Positions 35,742 to 46,323 of a stretch of 64,000 nucleotides of DNA are shown here, piece after piece (positions within the stretch are counted from its first letter, which is position 1; the number at the start of each line of letters is the position of its first letter). Origin of the DNA: Atherix ibis (lineage: Eukaryota > Arthropoda > Insecta > Diptera > Athericidae); assembly GCA_958298945.1 (NCBI GenBank), contig OY282609.1, positions 39,281,212-39,345,211 on the forward strand. Direction: 5' to 3'. The translations under genes were made by a program, and so were the position numbers. The notes under the pieces were generated by a model. The model had not been told where the DNA came from. It saw only the letters and a program-made list of their open reading frames with translations, and did not search any database.

Positions 35742-36059
35742 TTACCACTCATACTGGAATGCTAGACGCAGGAACGAATCAGATATAAATGCTCGATGTA
35801 CCTGTTGTCGTTGTTGGTCATTTGTTCTGCGTCTATTGACTGTGAAACGGCGTGATTGTCGTTGTTCTAATCTTCTGACTTCATTGCGTTCAGCTCGTGT
35901 ATCGTCTGGCTCTTCTTGATGCAATTGCGCCATTCTGACACGTGCATCAGTATTTTGTTGCTGGATTTCTTCTTCGTTTCTTTCGGATCTTCTATTTCGC
36001 AAGTTTCGAGACTTACTTGTATTACGGCTCAAATCAGCCCCTTTGCGTTTTCTTGGCAT
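35742..36059 (-). pseudogene. Helitron protein N-terminus ending at a premature stop
   Basis: Starts MPRKRKGADLSRNTSKSRN, a basic start typical of Helitron proteins, continues through an Arg/Gln/Glu-rich stretch and ends AFISDSFLRLAFQYEW-stop. Family members continue from AFxYDP into the SHSKVVIG block, so the TAA at 35742-35744 truncates the protein. The sequence CCAATTACCAC occurs at 35716 and again at 35738, with the stop inside the second copy, so a local duplication or replacement likely made the lesion. Confidence 0.8.
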
Positions 36060-36397
36060 TGCTCACTGTACAAAACACACATAAATAGAATTATTGAAAT
36101 TACTTAATGATGAAAAATGTTAAAAGTATAATTAGGGCCAGGATTTTTGCCACAGTTTTGAAATGATTAGTTTTAATTTATGAAAGTTTAACAAAAATAT
36201 AAGTTTTATGGAAAAATTGTTCAAACAAAAGTAAAAAATTAAATTTTATGAAAACATTGTCTCTTATAATTTTTTCATACAACCAATATTTCCATTGACA
36301 TTTCAAAATAAAGATTCATAATGATTGAATTTTTGGAAACTATGAAAATCTTAATTGTTCAATTACATTTTTTTAATAAAATTAAATTAAAATTACA

Positions 36398-37865
36398 TTT
36401 TCATAAGATCAACAACATTTTCGATATAAATAAAAAAAAGTATACTTACAACACAAAATCCGTTGTTATTGGAAGCTCGTGTCACGTGTTGAGTACTTTT
36501 GTGGTTATAAAATCACTTGATAAACTAATCGTGCAAAATACACTCAAAATTGATAATTTAATTATTATTGATAAAATAGGAATGATTAAAAGTTTATATG
36601 AGAGTTACACTGAGATAGCAAAATGATAATTGTCAACGTTACTACTACACTTGATGTATAAACAATAATGATGGCCGACAACTGTGTAGGGAGTGAGAAA
36701 GAAAGGAGACCGGCACACTGAGATAGCAAAATAATAATTGTCAACGTTACTACTACACTTGATGTATAAACAATAATGATGGCCGACAACTGTGTAGGGA
36801 GTGAGAAAGAAAGGAGACCGGCTTCGTTCTCATCCCTACTCCGTGAATTAAGATTTTCATAAGATCAACAACATTTTCGATATAAATAAAAAAAATTATA
36901 CTTACAACACAAAATCCGTTGTTATTGGAAGCTCGTGTCACGTGTTGAGTACTTTTGTGGTTATAAAATCACTTGATAAACTAATCGTGCAAAATACACT
37001 CAAAATTGATAATTTAATTATTATTGATAAAATAGGAATGATTAAAAGTTTATATGAGAGTTACACTGAGATAGCAAAATAATAATTGTCAACGTTACTA
37101 CTACACTTGATGTATAAACAATAATGATGGCCGACAACTGTGTAGGGAGTGAGAAAGAAAGGAGACCGGCACACTGAGATAGCAAAATAATAATTGTCAA
37201 CGTTACTACTACACTTGATGTATAAACAATAATGATGGCCGACAACTGTGTAGGGAGTGAGAAAGAAAGGAGACCGGCACACTGAGATAACAAAATAATA
37301 ATTGTCAACGTTACTACTACACTTGATGTATAAACAATAATGATGGCCGACAACTGTGTAGGGAGTGAGAAAGAAAGGAGACCGGCTTCGTTCTCATCCC
37401 TACTCCGTGAATTAAGATTTTCATAAGATCAACAACATTTTCGATATAAATAAAAAAAAGTATACTTACAACACAAAATCCGTTGTTATTGGAAGCTCGT
37501 GTCACGTGTTGAGTACTTTTGTGGTTATAAAATCACTTGATAAACTAATCGTGCAAAATACACTCAAAATTGATAAATTAATTATTATTGATAAAATAGG
37601 AATGATTAAAAGTTTATATGAGAGTTACACTGAGATAGCAAAATGATAATTGTCAACGTTACTACTACACTTGATGTATAAACAATAATGATGGCCGACA
37701 ACTGTGTAGGGAGTGAGAAAGAAAGGAGACCGGCACACTGAGATAGCAAAATAATAATTGTCAACGTTACTACTACACTTGATGTATAAACAATAATGAT
37801 GGCCGACAACTGTGTAGGGAGTGAGAAAGAAAGGAGACCGGCTTCGTTCTCATCCCTACTCCGTG
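36398..37865. repeat. Nested tandem repeat in Helitron 5' region
   Basis: Long units start with TTTTCATAAGATCAACAACA at 36398 (456 bp), 36854 (564 bp) and 37418 (partial, to 37865). Each contains 108-bp subunits beginning ACACTGAGATAGCAAAAT: two at 36607, three at 37063 and two at 37627. The unit lengths differ by exactly one subunit. Open frames in this region repeat the same peptide and are not genes. Confidence 0.95.
36441..36560 (-). promoter_or_regulatory. Possible Helitron promoter and first-exon donor (three copies in the repeat)
   Basis: On the minus strand each long unit has a TTTATAACC TATA-like motif about 20-60 nt before GTGTTGTAAGTATAC, a strong splice-donor match at 36449 (repeated at 36905 and 37469). 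A candidate acceptor TTTTGTACAG lies at about 36066, right before the gene's ATG. A spliced 5' UTR starting in the repeat is an inference. Confidence 0.35.
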
Positions 37866-38257
37866 CTGTTTACTGGGTCAGAAGTGACACCTGAAGACAT
37901 CTGGCGAGGTTAACTAATTAAATGACGATTGATCAGTTTTCGACCGGAGATAAAAAATGATTAAATTACTAAAATGGCTATTAAAAAATGAGGGTTGATC
38001 GTTGAAGGGTAAAAATTAAGGATTGTATGTATTTTTGTATGTTGTATCATAAAAAAATAGAAACTAAAAATTTTGTCTAAAAAATAAAAAAAAAAATTCA
38101 GGGGTGGACTACCCCTAACATTTAGGGGGATGAAAAATAGATGTTGGCCGATTCTCAGACCTACTCAATACGCTCACAAAATTTCATGAGAATCGGTCAA
38201 GCCGTTTCGGAGGAGTATGGGAACGAAAACTGTGACACGAGAATTTTATATATTAGA
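37866..38257 (-). other. Helitron 5' terminal region, non-coding
   Basis: Includes the minus-strand GAAACGGCTTGACCGATTCT and the TC terminus, text characteristic of insect Helitron 5' ends. No gene is present. Confidence 0.7.
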
Positions 38258-40075
38258 TATGTTACTAATCAATGACATAATTATAAAAAATTTTATATTC
38301 AAAATGATATTCTTATAAATGATTTATATACAATACATGAGTTTTTATGATAATTATATAGGGAGTATATATAAATTTATATTGTTACATATTTGAAAAT
38401 TGTACATTAATAGGTACAAGTTTTGACTATATAAAAATTTGAAACCAATAAAACCACCATCGGAAAGTAATTAGGTGACCGTCATTGAAATGTAATTATG
38501 ATCACAACTAATCGTCAGTTCACATTCAATGTTGTAGAAGAATTTTGTAGCTTTTAACCACTTAGAGCACTGGAAATCCAATGAAATTTAGTTGAATGGC
38601 TGGCAACTATTACCTCTATTTAAATATATAATTTATTTTTACCGTTAATGCGTCTGAAAAACGAAATTAGGAAATCTTTGGCGTAAGTAAAACAATTGTA
38701 ACTGAATCCTTCATTTTCTGTTAATGTTTTGAAATATTAAATTATTAAAATTTTTACTTATATTAATATTAAATTGTTTCACATTTCTTTTTATAATAAC
38801 TGAATTTTATATGATACAAAAAAAATAACACACGGATAAAATAAGCTCCACCCACCAAAAATTTGGTTCGTAATTATATATATAAAATTTTATAAAATTC
38901 TGTATAATCTGCAAAAAAAGTCATATGCATTTTACATCAGTTAGTCAGTCAAAGTTGCAGAAAAAATAAACCAAATAATAATAAAGAAAAAATATTCACG
39001 TTGAAATATTCAACAAAATTATAGCTCTTATTTTAAGGAACTTTTATTTTATATTTAAATCGAAAAAACATGATAAGATACAAAAATCAATTCTTTCCTA
39101 GCATATTGAGTTGAATTCAACTATTCAACTAATTTATAATTTTAAAAGAAAACAAATAATTTTTATCTAACCCTACGTGATCATAGTGTTCTAATACACT
39201 ACAGTATATACTGTAGCCACCAGCACACTACAGAGGGCAAATTTGGTTATTATTGCATTGCAATTCCTAGCTATTTTTGGAATTCAATAAAATCCGTATA
39301 CATATAGGGCAATTGTCATCCTTATACTCCATAATCTAAAATTCCATGCAAAATACTGACGTTAGCATACGGAATGCTTCGATCCTACGGCGAAGGGGAG
39401 GTCTTTTCGTTTAAACTTGGATAGGCGTGCGGTTTTTAGCAGTCGTACCGTTTAGTTTGAAGTAATTGTGTTTGCTTGTTTGACTGAAACTCCACATCAA
39501 TTATAATTAAAATGATAATGATATTAAGTATTGTCCTGAATTTTTCTTAAATCATCGTGATAATTATTAGTGAATGAATCAATAATCTAATTCGGAATTT
39601 GAACAACACACTAAGAACAAGTGAATTAAATCAGTTTAATTTGTAAAGTTAAATATTTTTATACGAGTGGTTTTTTGTTTATATAATATAATACAAATAT
39701 GTACATGCTATACAATAAAATTTACGGGGTAAAATGCCAGATAATAAAAACTGGATAAGCGAGAAACCATTTTGTTCTTAAAATTTTCTCCAAAATTGTT
39801 TGTGTGCATACATTTTTTTATATGGTATAAAACGAATTTTGAATACGACCTTTGATATTAGTTCAATGTGATGTGATCGAGAACAATACCCAAAAAATTT
39901 TTTTTTTTTACAAAATACTGCATTTTAAAAGCTTTTTTTGTTATTTCATTTATCGGACACTCTTTTTAATTCGAAATTATACTATCTTTATTCATTGCAC
40001 ATTTTCTTTATATACAAAGAACTTTTAATATAACTCTTGACATCCGTTCAGAGTGAGTCGTGTAACAAAATAGAG
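38258..40075. other. No recognisable gene
   Basis: AT-rich. A short palindromic run CTACAGTATATACTGTAG lies at 39201-39218. There is no coding signal. Confidence 0.45.
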
Positions 40076-40136
40076 CATCAATTCCGAAGGATTGGCCTGT
40101 GGGGGGGGGGGGGGGGCTAATCCTTCAGAATTGATG
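40076..40136. repeat. 22-bp stem hairpin with a 16-G loop
   Basis: 40076-40097 and 40115-40136 are inverted copies with two mismatches. Sixteen consecutive Gs (40101-40116) fill most of the loop and reach into the base of the right arm. Confidence 0.85.
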
Positions 40137-41335
40137 GTCCATTTTTATTTTTAAACATTTTTTTAATAAAGTAAAATTTAAAATATATCTTTACAGTTTA
40201 ATAAAAATGAAATAATAAAAATGATAGTTTTAACTAGATGGCGCACAAATCAGCAAGGCTATTCATAGAGTTTTTGGACGATTTTGGTGCCTTTGGCAGC
40301 ACTACCACCAGAAAATTCCATAATTCGATGGCGCTTCGTCGAATAGTTGTGACGCTTCATCGAACGATCGTTCCGTATGCACAAAAATTATGTCAAAAAC
40401 GATATGGAAGGATCGTACTTGCGAAAAGCTATGTAAGCAACCAGCATCTCCATGAGATTGGTTAGTTGTTACACAAGGCATTTGTTATATGGCGTTGGAG
40501 ATGTTAGAAGCGGGATGCTAGGTGGTCGATGTGACTTCGGTCGACCTATTTTGAATCAGTGTTTCCTACGGGTAACATTAAATGTAGAACCCGATCTGAT
40601 TTTTTTTCTTTATATAATCGATATTGAACAAAAAAAAATACCGAAGAAAAAACCCAAAAATAATAGTCATAAAGTGAAATGTAAGTTAATATATACATAT
40701 ATATATATATATATATACATAGTATATATAGTATATAAATGTATAGTTTTAAGAACAATTACATTAATTATTTAAATAAAATTAGATAAAGTAAGAATGA
40801 GAAGAAAAGAATACCAAACCAACACGCAATTAATTTGATAATGTATTGGTTATTATATAGTGATTAAATTTAGTTTTTTTATTTCAATCATTTTTTTAGT
40901 TTTTTTTTAATTATAAAAATTTCAATTGGCATTATTGTATTGACTGACTCATCAATTTTAAATATTTATAATTTTTTTTTAATCTTTTGTAACTATAAAA
41001 ATCATGTCATTATTTTTCAGTTTGTGCGATAGGTTAATTAAATTCGGGGGACGGCAAACATTTACAATTTTTTTTATCAATATTTAATATTTTTTTTACG
41101 AAAAACATATTATAACTACTGAACTAAGACTTTTAAAATAATAACTGCTCGACTCGGTTGCAGAAGAAACTAATGGAAGTAAATTTCTATCAATCGACTT
41201 TTTTTTACACCTAAGTACTTCTTTGAAAGTACTTTTTTTCTTTCTTTTCTTTATTATTAGATATTTCAAATATTAAAATAAAAACATAATTTATTATGAT
41301 TTTTTTATGTACAATATCAATCTAAAAACAATTTT
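40137..41335. other. No recognisable gene; (TA)n at 40689-40737
   Basis: The open frame at 40238-40465 has no recognised domain. A TA-rich microsatellite lies at 40689-40737. The rest is poly-T and poly-A rich. Confidence 0.45.
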
Positions 41336-41339
41336 ATTT

Positions 41340-41357
41340 TGGCGCCCACGAATTGAG
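41340..41357 (+). other. Possible primer-binding site (tRNA-Lys-like)
   Basis: TGGCGCCCACG matches the first eight bases of lysine-tRNA primer sites used by many LTR elements (TGGCGCCC...). It lies 830 bp before a plus-strand Gypsy RT relic, the correct side. No LTR pair can be shown, so this is tentative. Confidence 0.25.
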
Positions 41358-42165
41358 CCTATCTTATAGATACTGGTACGCACGTTGCCATACGGTCTTA
41401 GAAGAACTAGAAGCTCTCCCCTCTAATTTTTTTAATTATATTTATAAGATATTTTTTTTCTTTACATATCCCCTCCTTTTTTGAATTATAATAGTGCGGC
41501 CGAAAGAATTGTTCTCGGTAACGTAGTAGTCAATATATAAATTTTAGTCGAAAATATAAAAAAATTATTTTCCTTATAAATTATATCTATTGCTTATTCT
41601 CTTTTCAAATAAACATATATGAAATTTTATTCTTACTTTATCAAACAGTATATTCGCCCAATGATTTTATTCTGATTAATTGTTTTTCCTTCTTAAATTT
41701 TCAGTTTCAACTAGACACCACCTACTACACGACCTCTAATTAAAGAATAAAATATACTAGATTGGTATTCTACCGTGACTTTAAACAAGCTTAAACAATA
41801 AGTCAATAATATAGAACAAAATCAGGAATCAGCGTAGACCAACAAGACCACATCCAATATGGGGCTTTGCAATCTACCTTGGCATGTTAGAATTGTAAAA
41901 TTCAGGGACACACCATTACTGTAAACAGACGAGATAACACATGTTTTATTTTGGACACACCATATCGCACTCATCTTAAAGAATATGAATAGACCAGATG
42001 ACGTACTTTGGAGGTCCCAGGTAGAACAGGAGGACTATTATGATAGTAATAATTCACCAGAGTAGTGATTTCGATCAATCCCTGCCCCACGAAGTATTGC
42101 CAAGTAAAATGGTTTTAGTGGTTTAAAGTCTCATACTTTGTCTTTCCATAATTTCTTGCCCAAAA
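41358..42165. other. No recognisable gene; possibly decayed Gypsy gag/leader
   Basis: Position between a possible primer site and an RT relic suggests decayed element sequence, but no gag or protease motif is readable. Confidence 0.3.
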
Positions 42166-42169
42166 AGGT

Positions 42170-42830
42170 GGATTATTGAAGCATCTACCTCTAGCAAAAT
42201 TTATTACTAGCCTAGATCTCAAAAAAGCCTTTTGGAAAATACCACTAGATTGGGAGTCTCGAGAACTATACCAGGACATCTGCTTTATCAACACCTAGTC
42301 GTGCCCTTACGATTATGTAATGCTCCGCAGACGCTGTGCCGTCTGATATACAAAGCTATACCTTACGACTTGAGAGACCGTGTCCTGGTCTCTCTGGACG
42401 ATTTAATTATTCTTTCCGAGAATTTTGATTTCCATCTTACATTACTGATACGCGTCGACAGACATCAATGCAGAGAAAAGCAAATTCGGCATTAGATAAA
42501 CCAAATATTTGGGCTACATTATTAAGGAAAAAGGAAGTGAGACAGACTCTTGAAAGGTATTCTCTATACTGGAGTATCGTCCTCCCAGATGAATCCGGCA
42601 TTTTCGAAGATTTATTGGAATAGCTGGATGGTATAAACGATAAATTCCGAATTTTGCGACTGTCTTTGCTGCTTTAACTAATGCTCTTAAAAAGAACACC
42701 TGAATTTGTATGTCGAAGATGTCCAGAAGGCTTTTAAAGATTAAAAAATTAAATTGACTTTTTATAATCTAGTGTGATGCGAATCAGAATGGGATTGGCG
42801 GCGTTCTTTTGCAGGGGGGGAGGGCGTCGT
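42170..42830 (+). pseudogene. Gypsy-type reverse transcriptase / RNase H start relic
   Basis: Reads FITSLDLKKAFWKIPLDWES, LCNAPQTLCRLIYKAIPYDL and RDRVLVSLDDLIILSENF (LDD of the catalytic YLDD block; the Y is replaced by S). Then INAEKSKFGIR, TKYLGYIIKEKGS, SILEYRPPR, HFRRFIGIAGWYKR and IPNFATVFAALTNALKK, ending near IWCDANQNGIGGVLLQ (RNase H start). All motifs are in the standard order, with several frameshifts and stops. Confidence 0.85.
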
Positions 42831-43712
42831 GCTTAGAAAAATTATTCTGTAACTGAGCAAGAATGCCTAGCAACTATTATAAGTATCGAGAAATTTGCAT
42901 TAATGTACAAGAAAATTAATAATTTTCAACAAGTGAATTGCCGGAGTCATCCATGTCATTCATATAACATAGCGTGTGTGTACCAATACTATGTCAAAAT
43001 AAACGATGGATGAATGCCCTCGTAAGGTATTCGAAGTTTGCGCTTGGTCGCAGTGAAAACTTATTTATAATTTTTACGCTGACCTCATGTTTAAGTAGGT
43101 GATTTATCAATACAGTCGAAAATACCAGGACAGCTAAGTTCCCAACGAAGAATGCTGCAGCCAACTGGATAATGTGCGGCTGGAGAAGAGTAACATACAG
43201 TCTGAAACTTCGTCTGTAACCAAACAGCCTATAGTTGATATATCGGATTGACGCGCCTTTATGAGAGAACAGAGCCACTGACAGGAAGAACAGCGCCGCA
43301 GACAAGAAAAACAGAATCGGTGTCTACAAGAGCCGCCGACAGGAACAACAGAGCAATCGTCTAGAGGGATAACTTTCGCCGTACCAAGAGCAGCAACAGA
43401 AACTTGTGAAGTCATTCAAAGAATTCCAAGTTAGACTGAAGGAAGAAGTGGTATCCAAAGTAAACTTGTGACGTCATTAAGTAGAAGAGCTGAATAGGAC
43501 TGAAATTAACACAGTGGAAGAGAAAGTGATGTTTGAATTTACCAGGTGTATAAGCTTAAATCCGCTGTTTGGTCATAGATAGCGTGAGTGAGCGTATTAA
43601 GCTAGCATGGGCACGTCATACTTTTTTTAATGAGTTTGACATCTGTCAACATTAATCAGTACACATTGTTAGCAATTTCGAACAACGACATACACATTTT
43701 CCTTGGTAATTA
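42831..43712. other. Unassigned; possible retroelement gag-like coiled coil at 43380-43500
   Basis: Plus-strand QEQQKLVKSFKEFQVRLKEE resembles gag coiled coils of Gypsy elements but is isolated. Short repeats of GACAGGAA-AACAG occur at 43280-43350. Confidence 0.25.
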
Positions 43713-44040
43713 TGTCTAGTTTTGTGCCAGAAAAAGAGCATATGCAGGAAGCTCTGCTTTTTTGCTTCAATTTGAAGAAATCGGCTGCCGAATCGCATCG
43801 AATGCTTATGGACTATGGTGGCAGTGCTTTATCGGAAACAACGTGAATTTTGACTTGTGGGATAAGAAGCATGAAAATTGGCCCAGGAAGGTTGAGAACC
43901 ATCAATTGCAGGCTTTTTTGGACGAAGACTATACCCAATCGTAAAAAATGCTGGCGGAGCAATTGGGTGTTACTCAACCAGCCATTTCCATGCGTCTGCG
44001 TGCCATGGGGAAGATTGAAATGATCAGAAAATTGGTGCCG
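43713..44040 (+). pseudogene. Mariner transposase N-terminus
   Basis: The ATG at 43713 reads MSSFVPEKEHMQEALLFCF then LKKSAAESHRML, the mariner N-terminal helix-turn-helix. After a frameshift it reads KHENWPRKVENHQLQAFLDE and, past a stop, MLAEQLGVTQPAISMRLRAM, the second helix-turn-helix. It then breaks off into a transposase C-terminus, so the catalytic core is deleted. Confidence 0.8.
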
Positions 44041-44376
44041 CATTAAAATGAAGCCACAGCGCATTCTGGAAGAGACTCAATTGGCCTCCGTGTTCTCCGA
44101 ATTTAACTGCTTCCGACTGTTTCCTTTGGGGATATTTGAAAGAAAGATAAGCCAAGAACCCTGAAATTTTGTGAAAATTCATGGAAAATTTTGTGGAAAG
44201 AGCACGAATTTGCAAAGCGGAAAATGGCAACTACTTGCGAGAAATCATTTTTCATAATCAAACCAAAAATATTCGCCATTAATATACTATATTTATAAAA
44301 AATAATAATAATAATTATCGCTTAAATAAAAATATTATAAAGAATTCAAATCCCAACGTTCATTTTGCGCCACAGT
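44041..44376 (+). pseudogene. Tc1/mariner-superfamily transposase C-terminus and 3' end
   Basis: Reads RLNWPPCSPNLTASDCFLWG then YLKER, the last catalytic D block, then a degraded C-terminus. The 3' UTR from 44200 matches 5610-5765, including AACGTTCATTTTGCGCC at the terminal repeat. It is the same family as the miniature element at 5417-5771. Together with 43713-44040 it may be one internally deleted copy. Confidence 0.65.
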
Positions 44377-44657
44377 GTTATTGATCGTTCGAAAAGTAAT
44401 AACTTGGAATTACAAACAATTTAAATTTTCCAATATTCATGTGCTCTTCACTCTGGTGAATTTGATAAAAAATATAACTAATCAGTAATATGTAGTTTAC
44501 CATAAAGTAGCTGTGAATTACTGTACAATTTTATTGAATATGTTTATTCATTTTCAATAAAGGATGAATGAATATGGTTGTACATTTGCATCTCACTACC
44601 ACAAAACAGAAAGGGAAAATCTCAATCAATTGTATTTATATTATTAAATTTCTATTT
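44377..44657. other. No recognisable gene
   Basis: AT-rich, including an imperfect palindrome ATGTTTATTCATTTTCAATA/AAGGATGAATGAATAT near 44540-44576. Confidence 0.4.
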
Positions 44658-44924
44658 CTAAAGTTTATAAATATAAAATTTCATTAATAATTCGTGCTGC
44701 AGGTTTCGCAAATAGTGTTCAGGTTTGAAATGTTTTGAACAAACGTAAGCATTATTGATATTCACTTTATCACTTCTCTTGCACTTTTGTAGCCATTGTC
44801 TTGCATACAATTTGTCTTTAGGAAATTTAAAAAATTTTACACTGTTCCTAACACATTCGTCTTGATTTCTTTTCAGCCGTTTGTCGTTGCTGCTGTTGCA
44901 TTGAAGCATTGCACATATTGCCAT
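44658..44924 (-). CDS. THAP-domain protein (88 aa), outward-facing
   Basis: THAP domains are C2CH zinc-binding DNA-binding folds found in P-element-type transposases and host regulators. The frame reads MAICAMLQC with C4 and C9 (C-x4-C), then FFKFPKD, RQWLQKCKR and YVCSKHF (C-x2-H), so all four zinc ligands plus the conserved P, W and F are present. The frame could be extended upstream to a GTG at 44945, but the ATG at 44924 places the first Cys at the usual position. It ends soon after the domain, without the usual AVPTIF-type tail, so it may be the first exon of a larger gene or a stub. It lies 690 bp from an inward-facing THAP exon on the other strand. Confidence 0.75.
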   Translation of the reverse strand: MAICAMLQCNSSNDKRLKRNQDECVRNSVKFFKFPKDKLYARQWLQKCKRSDKVNINNAYVCSKHFKPEHYLRNLQHELLMKFYIYKL

Positions 44925-45039
44925 CTTAACTTTATAATAAACCACTTGCTTTTTGCTTTATTTAATATATAAACGAAATGTTAACACAATCAACTTTAAA
45001 TAAACACGCTACTTCAGTTAATAAGTTTGTTTTGTTCTT

Positions 45040-46289
45040 AGAGTAAAGAATACCTGGATAGGCCCCTACCGTATATGTATACGCATTTTTGTGTCCAACT
45101 TATTGCCAAGCGGCGAGAATTCGCATTTATCACATAGCTTTTTGTGGATATTTTTATGTAGATATGACACTCACTGCCATCTAGTTCTCGTAATAGAAAA
45201 TTATTACATTGCAAAAGCCTAATTTATATTCTTTTTAATTCACTTATTAAAAACAAAAATACAATTTAAACACAACGATAGGCAATTTTTATTTTTTTTA
45301 CAATCTTTTGAAATGAAATGGAATTCTATTTTAGGTTTATTATTCATTTCGTAAATATCATTCAAATATAAAGCGCCTCAATTTTGTGGACTTTCGGAGA
45401 GTTTTACAATCTGCCATTCTCCATGAAAGTGATTACAACTCGAACTAATATAACTAGCGGTGTCATTTCGGAATTTGTTATTGATAAAAATTATCAAGTG
45501 TTGAAAGTGCAATTTAAAGTGTTGTTTTTATGTATTTTAAAGTATTTAAAAAAAAGTAAGTATTTTTATAAATAGTTTTATTATTAATAACATTTAATAA
45601 TAAGTATTTATTACAGAAAATGAAGTGTTTTGTGAGAAATTGAATCTCATACGAAAAAATGAGGAAGCCGGGAATTTCTTTCTTTCGGTAAGTTGACATA
45701 TTTATTTTTACAAAACAAATTAAGAAAAAGTTTATTTGTGATGTGCCTAAATGGCTTTTAGTGATATCTTTTGCGTAAAAAGTGGTTAAAAAGTGAAAAG
45801 TTCGGCATTGAATAAATGTAAACAAATCCGATGTTGACAGTTCAATGTTTATCATGAAATAGTACAGTGCCGGTGTATATAAAGTGTGTGTAAGAAAGTT
45901 TAAGGGACCGAATTTTTTTAATAGTGCGAATAATACTTCAATTTATGTTATTTCTTAATTGAAAAAGTAAATGTGACGATCGAATATTTATATGTTGAGG
46001 AGGATAATGAACATGTAATATAAAAAAAATGATTGATATATAATTTTGCCTTAATTACTTTTATTTTCTAGGTTCCTAATAGCAGCACTGAATGTGAGGA
46101 CTCGTCAACAAAGAAAGTAAGTAATTGTATACATGTATGTTATTATAATATTTTCTCCTATGCACATTGAATATTAAATTATTATGTTTTAATTAATAAT
46201 ATATAATGAAATAAAAAAATAATGTATTAAAATAGAATACTGCGTTTTATTGCATATTTACAAAACTAATTTCATCAAACAACAAGACC
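45040..46289 (+). repeat. Left arm of a large inverted repeat
   Basis: Matches the opposite strand of 62700-63660 and 56077-56200 in order. Examples: CTGGATAGGCCC at 45053 against GGGCCTATCCAG at 63627; CTTTCGGAGAGTTTTA at 45391 against AAAACTCTCCGAAAG near 63305; ACAGTGCCGGTGTA at 45864 against TACACCGGCACTG near 62855; AAAATAGAATACTG at 46229 against CAGTATTCTATTTT at 56127. The arms are clearly diverged, with indels. Confidence 0.85.
45617..45687 (+). pseudogene. THAP first-exon relic, inward-facing (left arm)
   Basis: The exon lies between acceptor TTTATTACAG and donor TTTCG|GTAAGTTG. It reads MKCFVRN-stop, then, after a frame change, AGNFFLS/GISFFR-like text. The expected THAP start is MKCFVKNC...GISFFR. 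It is 71 nt, the same length as the mirrored exon at 63042-63112. A further short exon-like segment with good splice sites (CTAG|GTTCC...AAGAAA|GTAAGT) lies at 46072-46116. Confidence 0.6.
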
Positions 46290-46323
46290 CGCAATATTAA
46301 AAAATCTGCTTCTTTACGCATAA

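Larger units (their letters stand above)
31171..38257 (-). mobile_element. Complete Helitron, 7,087 bp
   Basis: On the minus strand the element begins TCTAATATATAAAATTCTCG at 38257 and ends GTTTACCGGGTCAGCTAG at 31171. These are the TC 5' terminus and CTRR 3' terminus of Helitrons. The bases outside are A (5' side) and T (3' side), the expected AT target with no duplication. An imperfect short hairpin (GGCAAAAC-AAC-GTTTACC) lies about 8 nt before the 3' end. Inside are a Rep-helicase gene and a nested tandem repeat in the 5' third. Confidence 0.93.

Noticed and set aside
36586..37809. Repeated open frames encoding MSAIIIVYTSSVVVTLTIII-type membrane peptides
   Set aside because: They are the 108-bp and long-unit repeats of the Helitron read on the minus strand; there is no independent gene evidence.
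40546..40775. Tyr/Ile-rich frames on both strands
   Set aside because: Produced by the (TA)n microsatellite at 40689-40737.
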